This document shows positions 1 through 7,747 of a DNA stretch of 51,225 bases, piece by piece; within the stretch, counting starts at the first letter, position 1, and every line of letters starts with the position of its first letter. The translations under genes and the position numbers were made by a program. This DNA is from Bacteroidaceae bacterium (lineage in GTDB: Bacteria > Bacteroidota > Bacteroidia > Bacteroidales > Bacteroidaceae): positions 1 through 51,225 of the forward strand of contig JAGCPB010000060.1 of assembly GCA_017642425.1 (NCBI GenBank). Reading direction: 5' to 3'. A model generated the notes under the pieces. It did no database searches. It saw only the letters and a list, made by a program, of their open reading frames with translations, and was not told the origin of the DNA.

Positions 1-26
1 AAGATAATGAAAAATATCAAAACTAC

Positions 27-71
27 AATGGCTATTCCTTTGATATTCAAAAGAATAGCCATTATTTTTTA
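27..71 (+). terminator. intrinsic terminator of a gene left of the window
   Basis: An 11-bp perfect stem (27-37 pairs with 53-63) with a 15-nt loop is followed by a T-rich run at 64-71. The orientation would end a plus-strand gene lying before position 1. No coding sequence is visible in 1-26. Confidence 0.7.
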
Positions 72-104
72 TATTCAGACCACAAAACTAAGATTTCTTT
101 GGTC

Positions 105-147
105 AAAAAAAAGAGGATGACTACTTTTTAGTCACCCTCTTCTTTTT
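105..147 (-). terminator. intrinsic terminator of the 161-5261 operon (possibly bidirectional)
   Basis: A 13-bp stem (111-123 with 129-141, one mismatch or wobble) has a 5-nt loop. It is flanked by A8 on the left and T6 on the right, so it can terminate in both directions. It lies 20 nt past the stop of the carboxyltransferase gene and is the natural end of that minus-strand operon. Confidence 0.8.
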
Positions 148-160
148 TGCTGATATAATG

Positions 161-1945
161 TTATTTTTCGATCCAGCCGATGACTTCACCCTTGGTCACA
201 AGTGAGCCGTGCTCCTTTTCGACAGCAACCAGATGGCAGTCATAAGGTGCGGTGGCGTTGTCGATGAAGCTGTTGCCGCTGGCCTGGATTCCAACCATCC
301 AGTCACCCTTCTTATACTGCTTGCCAAAGGGAGGATTGGTTGACTGATCCATGTAGTCAAGATCCCAGATTACGCGGCCGCTGACAGCTGCCTCGATGGG
401 CTCTGCATCGGGATGCAGGATGGCACGCTTGTCGGCTGCGGTGAAGTGCTTGACAGGTGCACCTGCTGCGCCGCCGTTCTGCTTCTTTTCCATGCGCTCC
501 AGCAGATCCTTGTTGAACTGGTCCTTGGCCTGACCGCTCTTGAACTCGCGATACTGCTTCTCATGCATTGCGAACTCAAAGAGCTCCTCATCATCCTGAC
601 CGCGGTCCCAACCGTTCTCCTGCATCTCCTTCTCAAAGCGCGGCAGCTCGTTGGGGTAGAGTACCTGAGGATCATCGGTATAGAACTCAAAGCCTTTCTC
701 CTTGGCAATCTCGATAATTTCGGGAGCCAATTCACCGGGCAGTTTACCTGACTTGCCCAGTACCATACCCCACATGGCGGGATCCATGCGTGTAAATGGC
801 TTCTCGTCCATTGACTTGGAGTAGAGGTTCATAAGAGCGGCGTTCTTTACGTACTGGCTGAACGGGGTAACCAGACAGGGGGTACCCAGCATGGGCCAAA
901 TGCGCTGTACCTCGTCGAACAGCTCAACAAGCAGCTCGTCCTCGGACAGTTCCTTCTCACCTTTTTTCTTGAGGTTGGCGTTGATGGCGGCGTGCATGCC
1001 CTTAAGGTCGGCCATGAGTGAACCCATCATACCGCCGGGCAGGCCGCAACCTACCAGCAGTGAACTCATGAGTGAGTTCTTGGGATCTATCCAGTAGCCC
1101 AGGAAATCATCCATGAAGCTCTGTGTGAGAGAGCGAGCCTCCATGTAAGCCTTCATGTTGATGTCCTTAACCAGGAATCCGGCATCCTTGAGCATAGCCT
1201 GGATGGTTATTACATCAGGATGAACCTTACCCCATGACAGCGGCTCCATGGCTACGTCCAGAACGTCACCGCCAGCCTTGGCAACCTCAAGCATTGAGGC
1301 TACTGCAAAACCGGGGCCGTTGTGGCCGTGATACTGTATGATGATGTCGGGATGCTTCTCCTTGATGGCGCGAACGATGGTGCCCAGCATGGCAGGACGG
1401 CCTATGCCGGCCATATCCTTGAGGCAGATCTCCTGTGCGCCGCCCTCTATGAGCTGCTCAGCCAGGTTGATGTAGTACTCGGCGTTGTGCACCTTGGAGT
1501 AGGTGATACACATGGTTGCCTGAGCGGTCATGCCGGCTGCCTTGGCCCACTTGATTGAGGGGATTATGTTACGCGGGTCATTCAGACCGCAGAATATACG
1601 GGTGATGTCAACGCCCTGGGCGTGCTTAACCTTATACATGAGCTGACGTACATCGGCCGGAACGGGGTTCATGCGCAATGCGTTCAGTCCGCGGTCAAGC
1701 ATGTGGGTCTTTATGCCCACCTCGTTGAAAGGTTTGGTGAATGTGCGGACGGCCAGATTGGGGTTCTCACCATACAACAGGTTAACCTGCTCCATGGCAC
1801 CTCCGTTGGTTTCTACACGGTCAAAGCATCCCATGTCAATGATTACGGGAGCAATCTTGGCCAGCTGGTCTTTACGGGGCACATATTTGCCCGATGACTG
1901 CCACATGTCACGATAGACAAGGCTGAACTGAATCTCTTTTTTCAT
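161..1945 (-). CDS. Pyruvate carboxylase subunit B / oxaloacetate decarboxylase alpha-type carboxyltransferase
   Basis: 594 aa, a cytoplasmic biotin-dependent carboxyltransferase. Visible features are the N-terminal RDMWQS substrate/metal motif (about 12-17), the KDMAG motif (176-180) whose lysine is carbamylated in the family, and metal-ligand histidines in YHGHNG (about 205-210), all in a TIM barrel. A conserved carboxylase domain follows. The last ~75 residues look like a biotinyl/lipoyl barrel, but where the family has AMKM the sequence reads QASGNSF, so there is no biotin lysine. It probably works with a separate biotin carrier, or the domain is vestigial. It is the last gene of the operon, 21 nt after the SDR gene. 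The direction of catalysis (pyruvate carboxylation or oxaloacetate decarboxylation) cannot be told from sequence. Confidence 0.8.
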   Translation of the reverse strand: MKKEIQFSLVYRDMWQSSGKYVPRKDQLAKIAPVIIDMGCFDRVETNGGAMEQVNLLYGENPNLAVRTFTKPFNEVGIKTHMLDRGLNALRMNPVPADVRQLMYKVKHAQGVDITRIFCGLNDPRNIIPSIKWAKAAGMTAQATMCITYSKVHNAEYYINLAEQLIEGGAQEICLKDMAGIGRPAMLGTIVRAIKEKHPDIIIQYHGHNGPGFAVASMLEVAKAGGDVLDVAMEPLSWGKVHPDVITIQAMLKDAGFLVKDINMKAYMEARSLTQSFMDDFLGYWIDPKNSLMSSLLVGCGLPGGMMGSLMADLKGMHAAINANLKKKGEKELSEDELLVELFDEVQRIWPMLGTPCLVTPFSQYVKNAALMNLYSKSMDEKPFTRMDPAMWGMVLGKSGKLPGELAPEIIEIAKEKGFEFYTDDPQVLYPNELPRFEKEMQENGWDRGQDDEELFEFAMHEKQYREFKSGQAKDQFNKDLLERMEKKQNGGAAGAPVKHFTAADKRAILHPDAEPIEAAVSGRVIWDLDYMDQSTNPPFGKQYKKGDWMVGIQASGNSFIDNATAPYDCHLVAVEKEHGSLVTKGEVIGWIEK

Positions 1946-1966
1946 GCTGTTATGTGTTTTTATATT

Positions 1967-2767
1967 TTACATTGGATTGATGGAACGGGCAATCTTGGCG
2001 CATAGTCCCGGGAAGAAACGCTTGATGTAAACCATCAGCAACTCCTTGCGTCCTACCAGAACTTCACGTTTCTTACGGTACACAGCCTTGACAATCTTGC
2101 GGGCGGCCTGCTCTGGGGTGCAACCTCCAGCCTGACCGGCATCCATCTTGGCGTGCTGCTTGCCGTCTTTCTCAAGGGCATAGAACGATATGCGTGTCTG
2201 GACGCGACCGGGGCATACTATAGTTACGCGTATGTTATCCTTGTAGTACTCTGCCTGGACGGTTTCAAAGAATCCGTACAGGGCGTGCTTGGAAGAACTG
2301 TATGCGCAACGCAGCGGGAATCCGAACCGTCCGTTGATGCTGGTGGTTACCATCAGCTGACCGCCGCCGTTCTCTATCATCTTGGGCAGGATTACCTTGG
2401 TCATGATAACTGGTGCGAACCAGTTTATGTCCATGACCTTGTTGATGACACGCATCTCGGTCTCACAGGTGGTTCCGCGCTGGCTTATGCCGGCGTTGTT
2501 GTAGAACACGTCTATGTGTCCGAAAACCTGCCATGCCTGCTCGGCCAGACCGGCAACCTCTTCTTTCTTAGACAGATCGAAGGGCAGGGGCTTGGCATCG
2601 GGTGCACCCAACTCCTTGCAGCGTGCGGCAACCTTCTCCAAAAGGTCGGCCTCAAGTGCTGTAAGAATGAGCTTTGCGCCCTCGCGTGCAAACTCATATG
2701 CGGTTGCCTCACCTATGCCCGATGACGAACCGGTTATCCAGACTACTTTATCCTTGAACTTGTTCAT
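1967..2767 (-). CDS. SDR-family oxidoreductase, candidate 3-dehydrocapnine (3-keto-sphingoid-like) reductase
   Basis: 266 aa classical short-chain dehydrogenase. It has the NAD(P)-binding TGSSSGIG (12-19), NNAG (90-93), a catalytic Ser in the TTSINGRFG strand and YSSSK (156-160). A basic, hydrophobic C-terminal stretch (VYIKRFFPGLCAKIARSI) could touch the membrane, as in DHRS7/KDSR-type reductases that act on lipid ketones. Its start overlaps the stop of the threonine-synthase-like gene by ATGA, indicating translational coupling. The family call is firm. The substrate is inferred from the neighbouring alpha-oxoamine synthase: the 3-keto product of such an enzyme is normally reduced by an SDR. 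Confidence 0.8.
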   Translation of the reverse strand: MNKFKDKVVWITGSSSGIGEATAYEFAREGAKLILTALEADLLEKVAARCKELGAPDAKPLPFDLSKKEEVAGLAEQAWQVFGHIDVFYNNAGISQRGTTCETEMRVINKVMDINWFAPVIMTKVILPKMIENGGGQLMVTTSINGRFGFPLRCAYSSSKHALYGFFETVQAEYYKDNIRVTIVCPGRVQTRISFYALEKDGKQHAKMDAGQAGGCTPEQAARKIVKAVYRKKREVLVGRKELLMVYIKRFFPGLCAKIARSINPM

Positions 2768-3987
2768 TTGCAGTTGTCTATAGCTTCTTTAAACCATAGA
2801 GCGCGGTTACAGCCCTCGCCGGTGTTGAGCAGAATCAGGTCACCGTTCTTGAGTTTGTTCTCTTCAAGCGCCTTGAAGAATCCTGCTATGCATACCACCG
2901 ATGCAGGTCCCAAGTAGATGCCCTGGTTGTCCTTGACCATACGGCCGAAACGCTCCAGACCCTCTTCCCTGACGCGCAGGAAACAACCACCGCTGTTCTT
3001 TACGATGGGGCCTACAAGCGGGTACATTCCGGGGGTACCGGCGGTAAGTATAGATATCTTTGTCTGCGGAACCACGGTGGGGAAGTGCTTGTTCCAGCCC
3101 TGAGGGAACTCGTTCTCAATTGCCCATTCCCACGCCTGGACCATCGGGTCGCAGGTGTCTTGCTGAACCAACAGCATGCGCGGCATCTTGTACTGCGGGT
3201 ATGCATCGGCAATCTCACGCATTCCCTTCTCGAATGCGATGGGGCTCGTGCCGCCTGCAACTGCCTGCATGTAGACATCGGGGATGCGGCCCAGTTGGCG
3301 CATGCACTCAAAGACCAGAGTCTTCTTGGCCTCTACGCGAATGGGGTCAATGTTACCTGCCGATATCATCACGTTCTGGTTCTTGTGGAAATCTGCAGCC
3401 TCAGCCTTGGCCTGACCGTAACCGCCCTCAGATACCTGAAGGTTCTGACCGGTGGCGCGGATAGCCTGCTGAGTCTCGGGGTACATATCGTGCGGAGCGA
3501 ATACGTCAAACTTGACGCCTGCCTTGGCCAGATAAGTGGCGTAAGCGGTGGCGGCATTGCCGGTCGATGCCAGGCAATACTCCTTTACTCCATGCTTCTT
3601 GAACAGCGTTGCTGCCAGTGATGCGGCTATGTCCTTGAATGTACCGCTGCCTCCGTTCAGGTCATTGCGGGCCACCACAACCTTGCAGTCAATGCCGTAG
3701 TTATCCTTGGCATAACGGCTCAGGAACTCCCACTCCTCAATTGGAACTGCACCCTCACCGCAGCTTACCTGTTCATCGGTTTCATCAAGAGGAAGGAATG
3801 GCAGATAGTGGTAGAGGTTATCGACCTTCTGACCGGGCTTGCAGAGCTCATCCAGAAGGTGATAATCAGTAGTGTAGGTCACCTCTGCGTGATTGCTTCC
3901 GCACTCACACAGCTGGTCCTGACTGAACCAGGCGGCAAAATCTCCTATAACCTTGCCGCACTTCTTGCAGACAAGCTGGTATTTCAT
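2764..3987 (-). CDS. Threonine-synthase-like fold-type II PLP enzyme, candidate cysteate synthase
   Basis: 407 aa. The N-terminal zinc ribbon has Cys pairs CKKC (7-10) and CEC (27-29). The PLP lysine is K118 in GGSGTFKD and the phosphate-binding loop is STGNAA (141-146). This is the archaeal/plant-like threonine synthase type, not the ~430-aa bacterial ThrC I expect as the housekeeping enzyme in this phylum. Cysteate synthase (phosphoserine plus sulfite giving cysteate), described in Methanosarcina and in sulfonolipid-making Bacteroidetes, belongs to this family. It sits between an alpha-oxoamine synthase and an SDR with ATGA overlaps on both sides, so cysteate supply for sulfonolipid is the best reading. 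A true threonine synthase is the main alternative. Confidence 0.6.
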   Translation of the reverse strand: MKYQLVCKKCGKVIGDFAAWFSQDQLCECGSNHAEVTYTTDYHLLDELCKPGQKVDNLYHYLPFLPLDETDEQVSCGEGAVPIEEWEFLSRYAKDNYGIDCKVVVARNDLNGGSGTFKDIAASLAATLFKKHGVKEYCLASTGNAATAYATYLAKAGVKFDVFAPHDMYPETQQAIRATGQNLQVSEGGYGQAKAEAADFHKNQNVMISAGNIDPIRVEAKKTLVFECMRQLGRIPDVYMQAVAGGTSPIAFEKGMREIADAYPQYKMPRMLLVQQDTCDPMVQAWEWAIENEFPQGWNKHFPTVVPQTKISILTAGTPGMYPLVGPIVKNSGGCFLRVREEGLERFGRMVKDNQGIYLGPASVVCIAGFFKALEENKLKNGDLILLNTGEGCNRALWFKEAIDNCK

Positions 3988-5261
3988 CCTCTCTTGATTT
4001 GAGCTCTCTTGAATACGTTCATATCCTGGATGGGGCCCTCGTAGTAACCGGCCTTGAGCTTCTTCTGGACATCCTTGAAGACCTCGATGGTACGCTTGAC
4101 ATGATCCAGAGTGTGTGATGCGGTCGGGATGATACGCAGCATGAGCTGGCCCTTGGGGATAACGGGATATGTAACGATTGAGCAGAAGATTCCGTAGTTC
4201 TCACGCAGGTCAACAACCACGTTGGTACCCTCGTTGATGCCACCCTCAAAGAATACGGGAGTTACAGGTGACTCGGTTACGCCGATGTTGAAGCCCTCGG
4301 CCTTGAGACCACCCTGCAGAGCGTTTACAATCTCCCACAGATGCTCGCGGTACTCGGGGTGAGCCTTGATCAGGTCAAGACGCTTCTGGTTACCGATAAC
4401 CAGCGGCAGCGGCAGTGACTTGGCGTAGATCTGTGAGCGCATGTTGCACTTGAGATGGTCAATTATCTCAGGCTCTGAGCTTACTACGCCGCCGATTGAT
4501 GCCATACTCTTGGCAAATGCATCAAAGATAACGTCAATCTGGTCGATTACGCCGTAATGCTCGGCAGTACCGCGACCGTGTGCACCCATTGTACCAAAGC
4601 CGTGTGCATCATCAATAAGTATGCGGAACGGATATTTCTTCTTGAACTCTACGATATCAGCAAGATGACCCAGGTCACCGGCCATGCCGAACACACCCTC
4701 GGTGATGACCAGAACGCCGCCGCCCTGCTCATCGGCCAGCTTGCAGGCGTGGTTCAACTGCTTCTCCAGGCTCTCCATGTTGTTGTGCTGGAAAGCAAAA
4801 CGCTTGGCAAGGCTCAGACGCATACCGTCAAGTATGCATGCATGTGACTCTGAATCGTAAACGATAACGTCCTTACGGCTGGTCAGAACGTCAATGATAG
4901 AAATCATGCCCTGATAGCCAAAGTTGAGGCACAGACCTGCCTTCTTGCCTACAAACTCTGAGAAGTCATTCTCAAACTTGATATGATAATCAGTATTACC
5001 TGACATCATGCGGGCACCCATAGGAGCACCAAGACCAAACTTGGCGGCAGCCTCGGCATCGGCCTTTCTTACCTCAGGATGGTTTGCCAGACCCAGGTAG
5101 TTGTTAAGGCTCCAGTTGAGCACGGGCTTGCCGTTGAACTCCATCTCGGGACCGATTTCACCTACCAGGCGGGGGAACATGAAGTAACCGTCGCCGATTC
5201 CCTGATACTGTCCGAGCGGGCCCGGAGTCTCTTTGATTCTCTCAAAAATGTCTTTAATCAT
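3984..5261 (-). CDS. Alpha-oxoamine synthase (serine palmitoyltransferase-like), candidate cysteate acyltransferase of sulfonolipid synthesis
   Basis: 425 aa fold-type I PLP enzyme. H140 (SESHACILDG) would stack on the cofactor, DDAHGFG (217-223) contacts PLP, and K251 in FAKSMASIGG forms the Schiff base, a signature close to serine palmitoyltransferase. It has an N-terminal extension of ~25 residues and a different active-site context from the ~395-aa Bacteroides serine palmitoyltransferase I remember. Such paralogues condense an amino acid with an acyl thioester. With cysteate as substrate the product is 3-dehydrocapnine. It is the first gene of a four-gene operon, with the two following genes joined by ATGA overlaps. 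Glycine C-acetyltransferase or serine palmitoyltransferase are alternatives. The fold and reaction class are secure and the substrate is inferred. Confidence 0.65.
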   Translation of the reverse strand: MIKDIFERIKETPGPLGQYQGIGDGYFMFPRLVGEIGPEMEFNGKPVLNWSLNNYLGLANHPEVRKADAEAAAKFGLGAPMGARMMSGNTDYHIKFENDFSEFVGKKAGLCLNFGYQGMISIIDVLTSRKDVIVYDSESHACILDGMRLSLAKRFAFQHNNMESLEKQLNHACKLADEQGGGVLVITEGVFGMAGDLGHLADIVEFKKKYPFRILIDDAHGFGTMGAHGRGTAEHYGVIDQIDVIFDAFAKSMASIGGVVSSEPEIIDHLKCNMRSQIYAKSLPLPLVIGNQKRLDLIKAHPEYREHLWEIVNALQGGLKAEGFNIGVTESPVTPVFFEGGINEGTNVVVDLRENYGIFCSIVTYPVIPKGQLMLRIIPTASHTLDHVKRTIEVFKDVQKKLKAGYYEGPIQDMNVFKRAQIKRG

Positions 5262-5307
5262 ACTGAAAATCTTTATTTTAATGTTTGTTATTCACTTGTT
5301 TGACGCG

Positions 5308-5340
5308 CAAAGAAAAACTAATACGCTTAAACTCCGCGAA
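5308..5340 (-). promoter_or_regulatory. possible promoter of the sulfonolipid-type operon
   Basis: On the minus strand TTTCTTTG at 5315-5308 matches TAnnTTTG at seven of eight positions (consensus A replaced by T), about 46 nt before the start codon at 5261. A TTTC about 21 nt upstream could be the -33 element. The match is weak. Confidence 0.3.
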
Positions 5341-5417
5341 ATTACGAAAAACTCCGCAGAGCTTATTATAAAATAAGTTATAATTCTGCAGTATTATAGT
5401 TTTGTGAGTTGCTTGTG

Positions 5418-5610
5418 CGGGATTAAGGGTTAATGAGAGACGACGTTTCGATGCTACTCCGGACCTTTACGGACCCTAAACGTCGAACTCCTCCTTTTGC
5501 CCACCTTCGGTGTGCAACGTTCGTCAGACATGCGCCGTTCTTAACGGGATCCTTCAAGGTCCTACGCTTAACGCATCTGCACTAACGCTCTCATTAACCC
5601 TTAGTCCCGC
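5418..5610 (-). repeat. structured palindromic element, copy A
   Basis: A 193-bp unit bounded by a 23-bp terminal inverted repeat (5418-5440 with 5588-5610, one mismatch). Inside lies a 154-nt core (5437-5590) that recurs inverted at 5709-5862. The best-conserved 117 nt (5437-5553) are about 86% identical to copy B. The hairpin at 5498-5516 (TGC-C-CACC, loop TTC, GGTG-T-GCA) changes compensatorily in copy B. CCGTT-CTT-AACGG (5535-5547) is a second, invariant hairpin, and on the minus strand CGACGTTT pairs with AAACGTCG. No plausible protein is encoded. It could be a structured RNA, a non-autonomous mobile element or a repeated terminator-like unit. I do not recognise the family. Confidence 0.75.
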
Positions 5611-5669
5611 TCCAGCAAACGGAAACCGAAGCTCAATTTGATAAATGAGCTAATGATGCTGAGTGAGCG

Positions 5670-5900
5670 GCAGGTTCAGACTGCAGGATTTGGAGTGTGA
5701 GCCGTAGGGAGCGTCAGTGGAGAGGCGTGAGGGAGGGGCCCACGGAGGATCCCGTTAAGAACGGCGCATGTTTGACGAACGTTAGGCCCCGAAGGGGACT
5801 ATAAGGAGGAGTTCGACGTTTAGGGTCCGTAGGGGTCCCGAGTAGACTCGTAACGTCGTCTCCCGTAGGCCACACTCCAAATCCTGCAGATTGAACCTGC
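5670..5900 (+). repeat. structured palindromic element, copy B
   Basis: A 231-bp unit bounded by a 30-bp terminal inverted repeat (5670-5699 with 5871-5900, two mismatches). The sequence of this repeat is unrelated to the terminal repeat of copy A. The 154-nt core is at 5709-5862, in opposite orientation to copy A. The hairpin at 5783-5801 (TAG-G-CCCC, loop GAA, GGGG-A-CTA) keeps the shape of the copy A hairpin with three exchanged base pairs. It ends 6 nt beyond the stop of the EamA gene, so it could also serve as that gene's 3' end structure. A short minus-strand reading frame through it is an artefact. Confidence 0.75.
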
Positions 5901-5906
5901 TCTTTC

Positions 5907-6806
5907 CTATTGCAGAGAACCAATAAGCAGGAAGAAGAGACCCAGCAGGACAAGGAGCAAGTCAATGACTTTGCTCTTGAGGTTTTTCTCGTGGAAGAGC
6001 AGGGCGCCGCAGAGGAAGCTGACGATGACGCTTGAGCGGCGGATCATGGAGACTATGGAGACCATGGAGGCGCTGGAGGCCAGGGAGACAAAATAGGCGT
6101 AGTCAGCAAGCGTCAGGAATACGGCGATGAAGATGATGGGCCATTTCCATTGGAAGGGGGTGGTGCGGCCACGGGTGGGCCACCACAGGGTGAACAGGAT
6201 GACTGTCATGAGGGCAAGCTGGTAGAAGTTGCTCCATGCCTGCACGAACATGTTGTTGAAGCGGCCCAGCAGGTACTTGTCAAACAGGGCGCTCACGGCC
6301 CCAAGGATGGTAGCCATGATGACGCAGAACACCCATTTGTTCTTGTAGAAAGTAATACCCTCTTTCTTACCGCTGACACTGAGAAGATAGAATGAAAGAA
6401 CGGCGATTGTAACTCCTATCCACTGGTAGAGATTGAGCCGCTCGCCAAACAGCAGCAATCCGCCCAGCAACACGATGATGGGACGCGTAGCGTTAATTGG
6501 ACCGAACAGGGTGATGGGCAGGTGTTTCATGCCAAAGTAGCCGAATATCCAGGAACCCAGCACGATGAACGCCTTTAGCATGAGCAGGCGGTGCAGCTCC
6601 CAGCCGGCTGTGGGTACATAGAAAATGCTGCCGTCCAGCAGTCCTGTCTTGGCCGACAGGAGCGTGAACGGCAGCATTAAGAGTGAGCAGAACAGGGTGT
6701 TGAACCAGAGAACCGGTATTACCGCGTTTTCCTTGAGTGATTGCTTCTTGGCTACGTCATACAGTCCCAGAAACAGGGCCGATACAAGCGCGAATGCCAA
6801 CCACAT
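5907..6806 (-). CDS. EamA/DMT-superfamily permease
   Basis: 299 aa inner-membrane protein with about ten hydrophobic segments in two EamA-like halves. Characteristic stretches are the FGPINATRPIIVLLGGLLLFGE loop-helix at the end of the first half and SSASMVSIVSMIRRSSVIVSF in the second. Drug/metabolite transporters of this type export amino acids, nucleotides or other small metabolites, and the substrate is not predictable here. It starts 21 nt after the DUF3078 gene, so the two are probably co-transcribed. Copy B of the palindromic element begins 6 nt past its stop. Confidence 0.85.
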   Translation of the reverse strand: MWLAFALVSALFLGLYDVAKKQSLKENAVIPVLWFNTLFCSLLMLPFTLLSAKTGLLDGSIFYVPTAGWELHRLLMLKAFIVLGSWIFGYFGMKHLPITLFGPINATRPIIVLLGGLLLFGERLNLYQWIGVTIAVLSFYLLSVSGKKEGITFYKNKWVFCVIMATILGAVSALFDKYLLGRFNNMFVQAWSNFYQLALMTVILFTLWWPTRGRTTPFQWKWPIIFIAVFLTLADYAYFVSLASSASMVSIVSMIRRSSVIVSFLCGALLFHEKNLKSKVIDLLLVLLGLFFLLIGSLQ

Positions 6807-6827
6807 GACTGCCTGCCTACTGGTTTA

Positions 6828-7688
6828 TCAGAACTTGTAGCTCAAACCTACACCAAGTATCTCCTTGAACTGGACGCGGGCACCATGGATGCCTCCGTCA
6901 GCATCATTGTACTTGATGTCATCATCATACTTGAGTGTTGACTGGAAGGTTATGGTGAGCAGACTTGTCACGTTAAGGCCAACCAGAACATCCCAGTTAA
7001 CATCAATGTTACCGAATGATTCGTTGTATGCGGTAAAGAGGTCAAGAGTGGACTTAAGTGTGAGTTTATCCTCAAGAAGGCTGTAGTTAAGTGTGCCCTT
7101 GAAGCTTGAACCGAGCTCAAAGCGTGTCTTCTTACCGGCATCAACACCGTAACGGGTTGAGAACAGGGTGTCATTGGTAAGAGTCATCTTGCCTGCTACC
7201 GGTGAGTAGTAAAGGCTGATGTGGTCATTGGGTTTGTAGTCAAGACCTACAGAAAGGTTCAGGTAACCCGGGGTAAGGAACTTTGAGATGACCTCTTTTG
7301 TGGAATCGTTGTACTGATATCCGTTACCCATCTGGGTCTTGAAATCAAAGAGGGCTGCACAGTACAGTTTCTCTGTGATCTGACGACCATACTTGGACGA
7401 CAGGTTCAGATTGTCTATGTTCTTGCGCCAATCGGTAGCATCGGTATAGTTCAGGCCATAGTTGGCGCTCAAACTGTTATCCCATGCGTTCTTACCCTCC
7501 TTGTAGTTGAGTGAACCATTGAAATATACGTTACCGGACATTGCGTTCTCACCGCCTTCACTCCAGTTGGTGAATGATGTCTGTGAGAAATTGATACCTG
7601 TCAGACCTTCATGTGTCCATGCAGACTCCTCTTGAGCAAAAAGGCTCATAGGCAGCAGAGCTGCGAGAAAGAATAGTGTTTTCTTCAT
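6828..7688 (-). CDS. DUF3078-type outer-membrane beta-barrel protein
   Basis: 286 aa. The start at 7688 is chosen because it gives a clean signal peptide (MKKTLFFLAALLPMSLFAQ), while an upstream in-frame ATG adds 21 unlikely residues. The mature part begins with the family hallmark NFSQTSFTNWSEGG, then alternates short amphipathic strands (NSLSANYGLNY, LNLSVGLDYKP) and ends in an aromatic C-terminus (GVGLSYKF), as expected of a BAM-inserted barrel. No function is established for the family. It lies between the cytosine permease and an EamA permease on the same strand. Confidence 0.8.
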   Translation of the reverse strand: MKKTLFFLAALLPMSLFAQEESAWTHEGLTGINFSQTSFTNWSEGGENAMSGNVYFNGSLNYKEGKNAWDNSLSANYGLNYTDATDWRKNIDNLNLSSKYGRQITEKLYCAALFDFKTQMGNGYQYNDSTKEVISKFLTPGYLNLSVGLDYKPNDHISLYYSPVAGKMTLTNDTLFSTRYGVDAGKKTRFELGSSFKGTLNYSLLEDKLTLKSTLDLFTAYNESFGNIDVNWDVLVGLNVTSLLTITFQSTLKYDDDIKYNDADGGIHGARVQFKEILGVGLSYKF

Positions 7689-7747
7689 ATTCTGTCTTTG
7701 TTTAGGATTATTTGCCGCGAAGATAAACAAAAATCCAGAATGTGATA

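Noticed and set aside
2764-3987. Housekeeping threonine synthase ThrC
   Set aside because: The zinc-ribbon N-terminus and operon context point away from the usual bacterial ThrC, and no other threonine-pathway gene is nearby. It cannot be excluded without the rest of the genome.
3984-5261. Annotation as serine palmitoyltransferase or glycine C-acetyltransferase
   Set aside because: The fold fits, but the N-terminal extension and the coupling to a cysteate-synthase-like gene favour a cysteate acyltransferase. The plain names were not adopted, though they are kept as alternatives.
5714-5965. An 83-codon minus-strand reading frame
   Set aside because: It runs through the palindromic element copy B and into the 3' end of the EamA gene in another frame. 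It lacks a plausible start context and any recognisable protein pattern.
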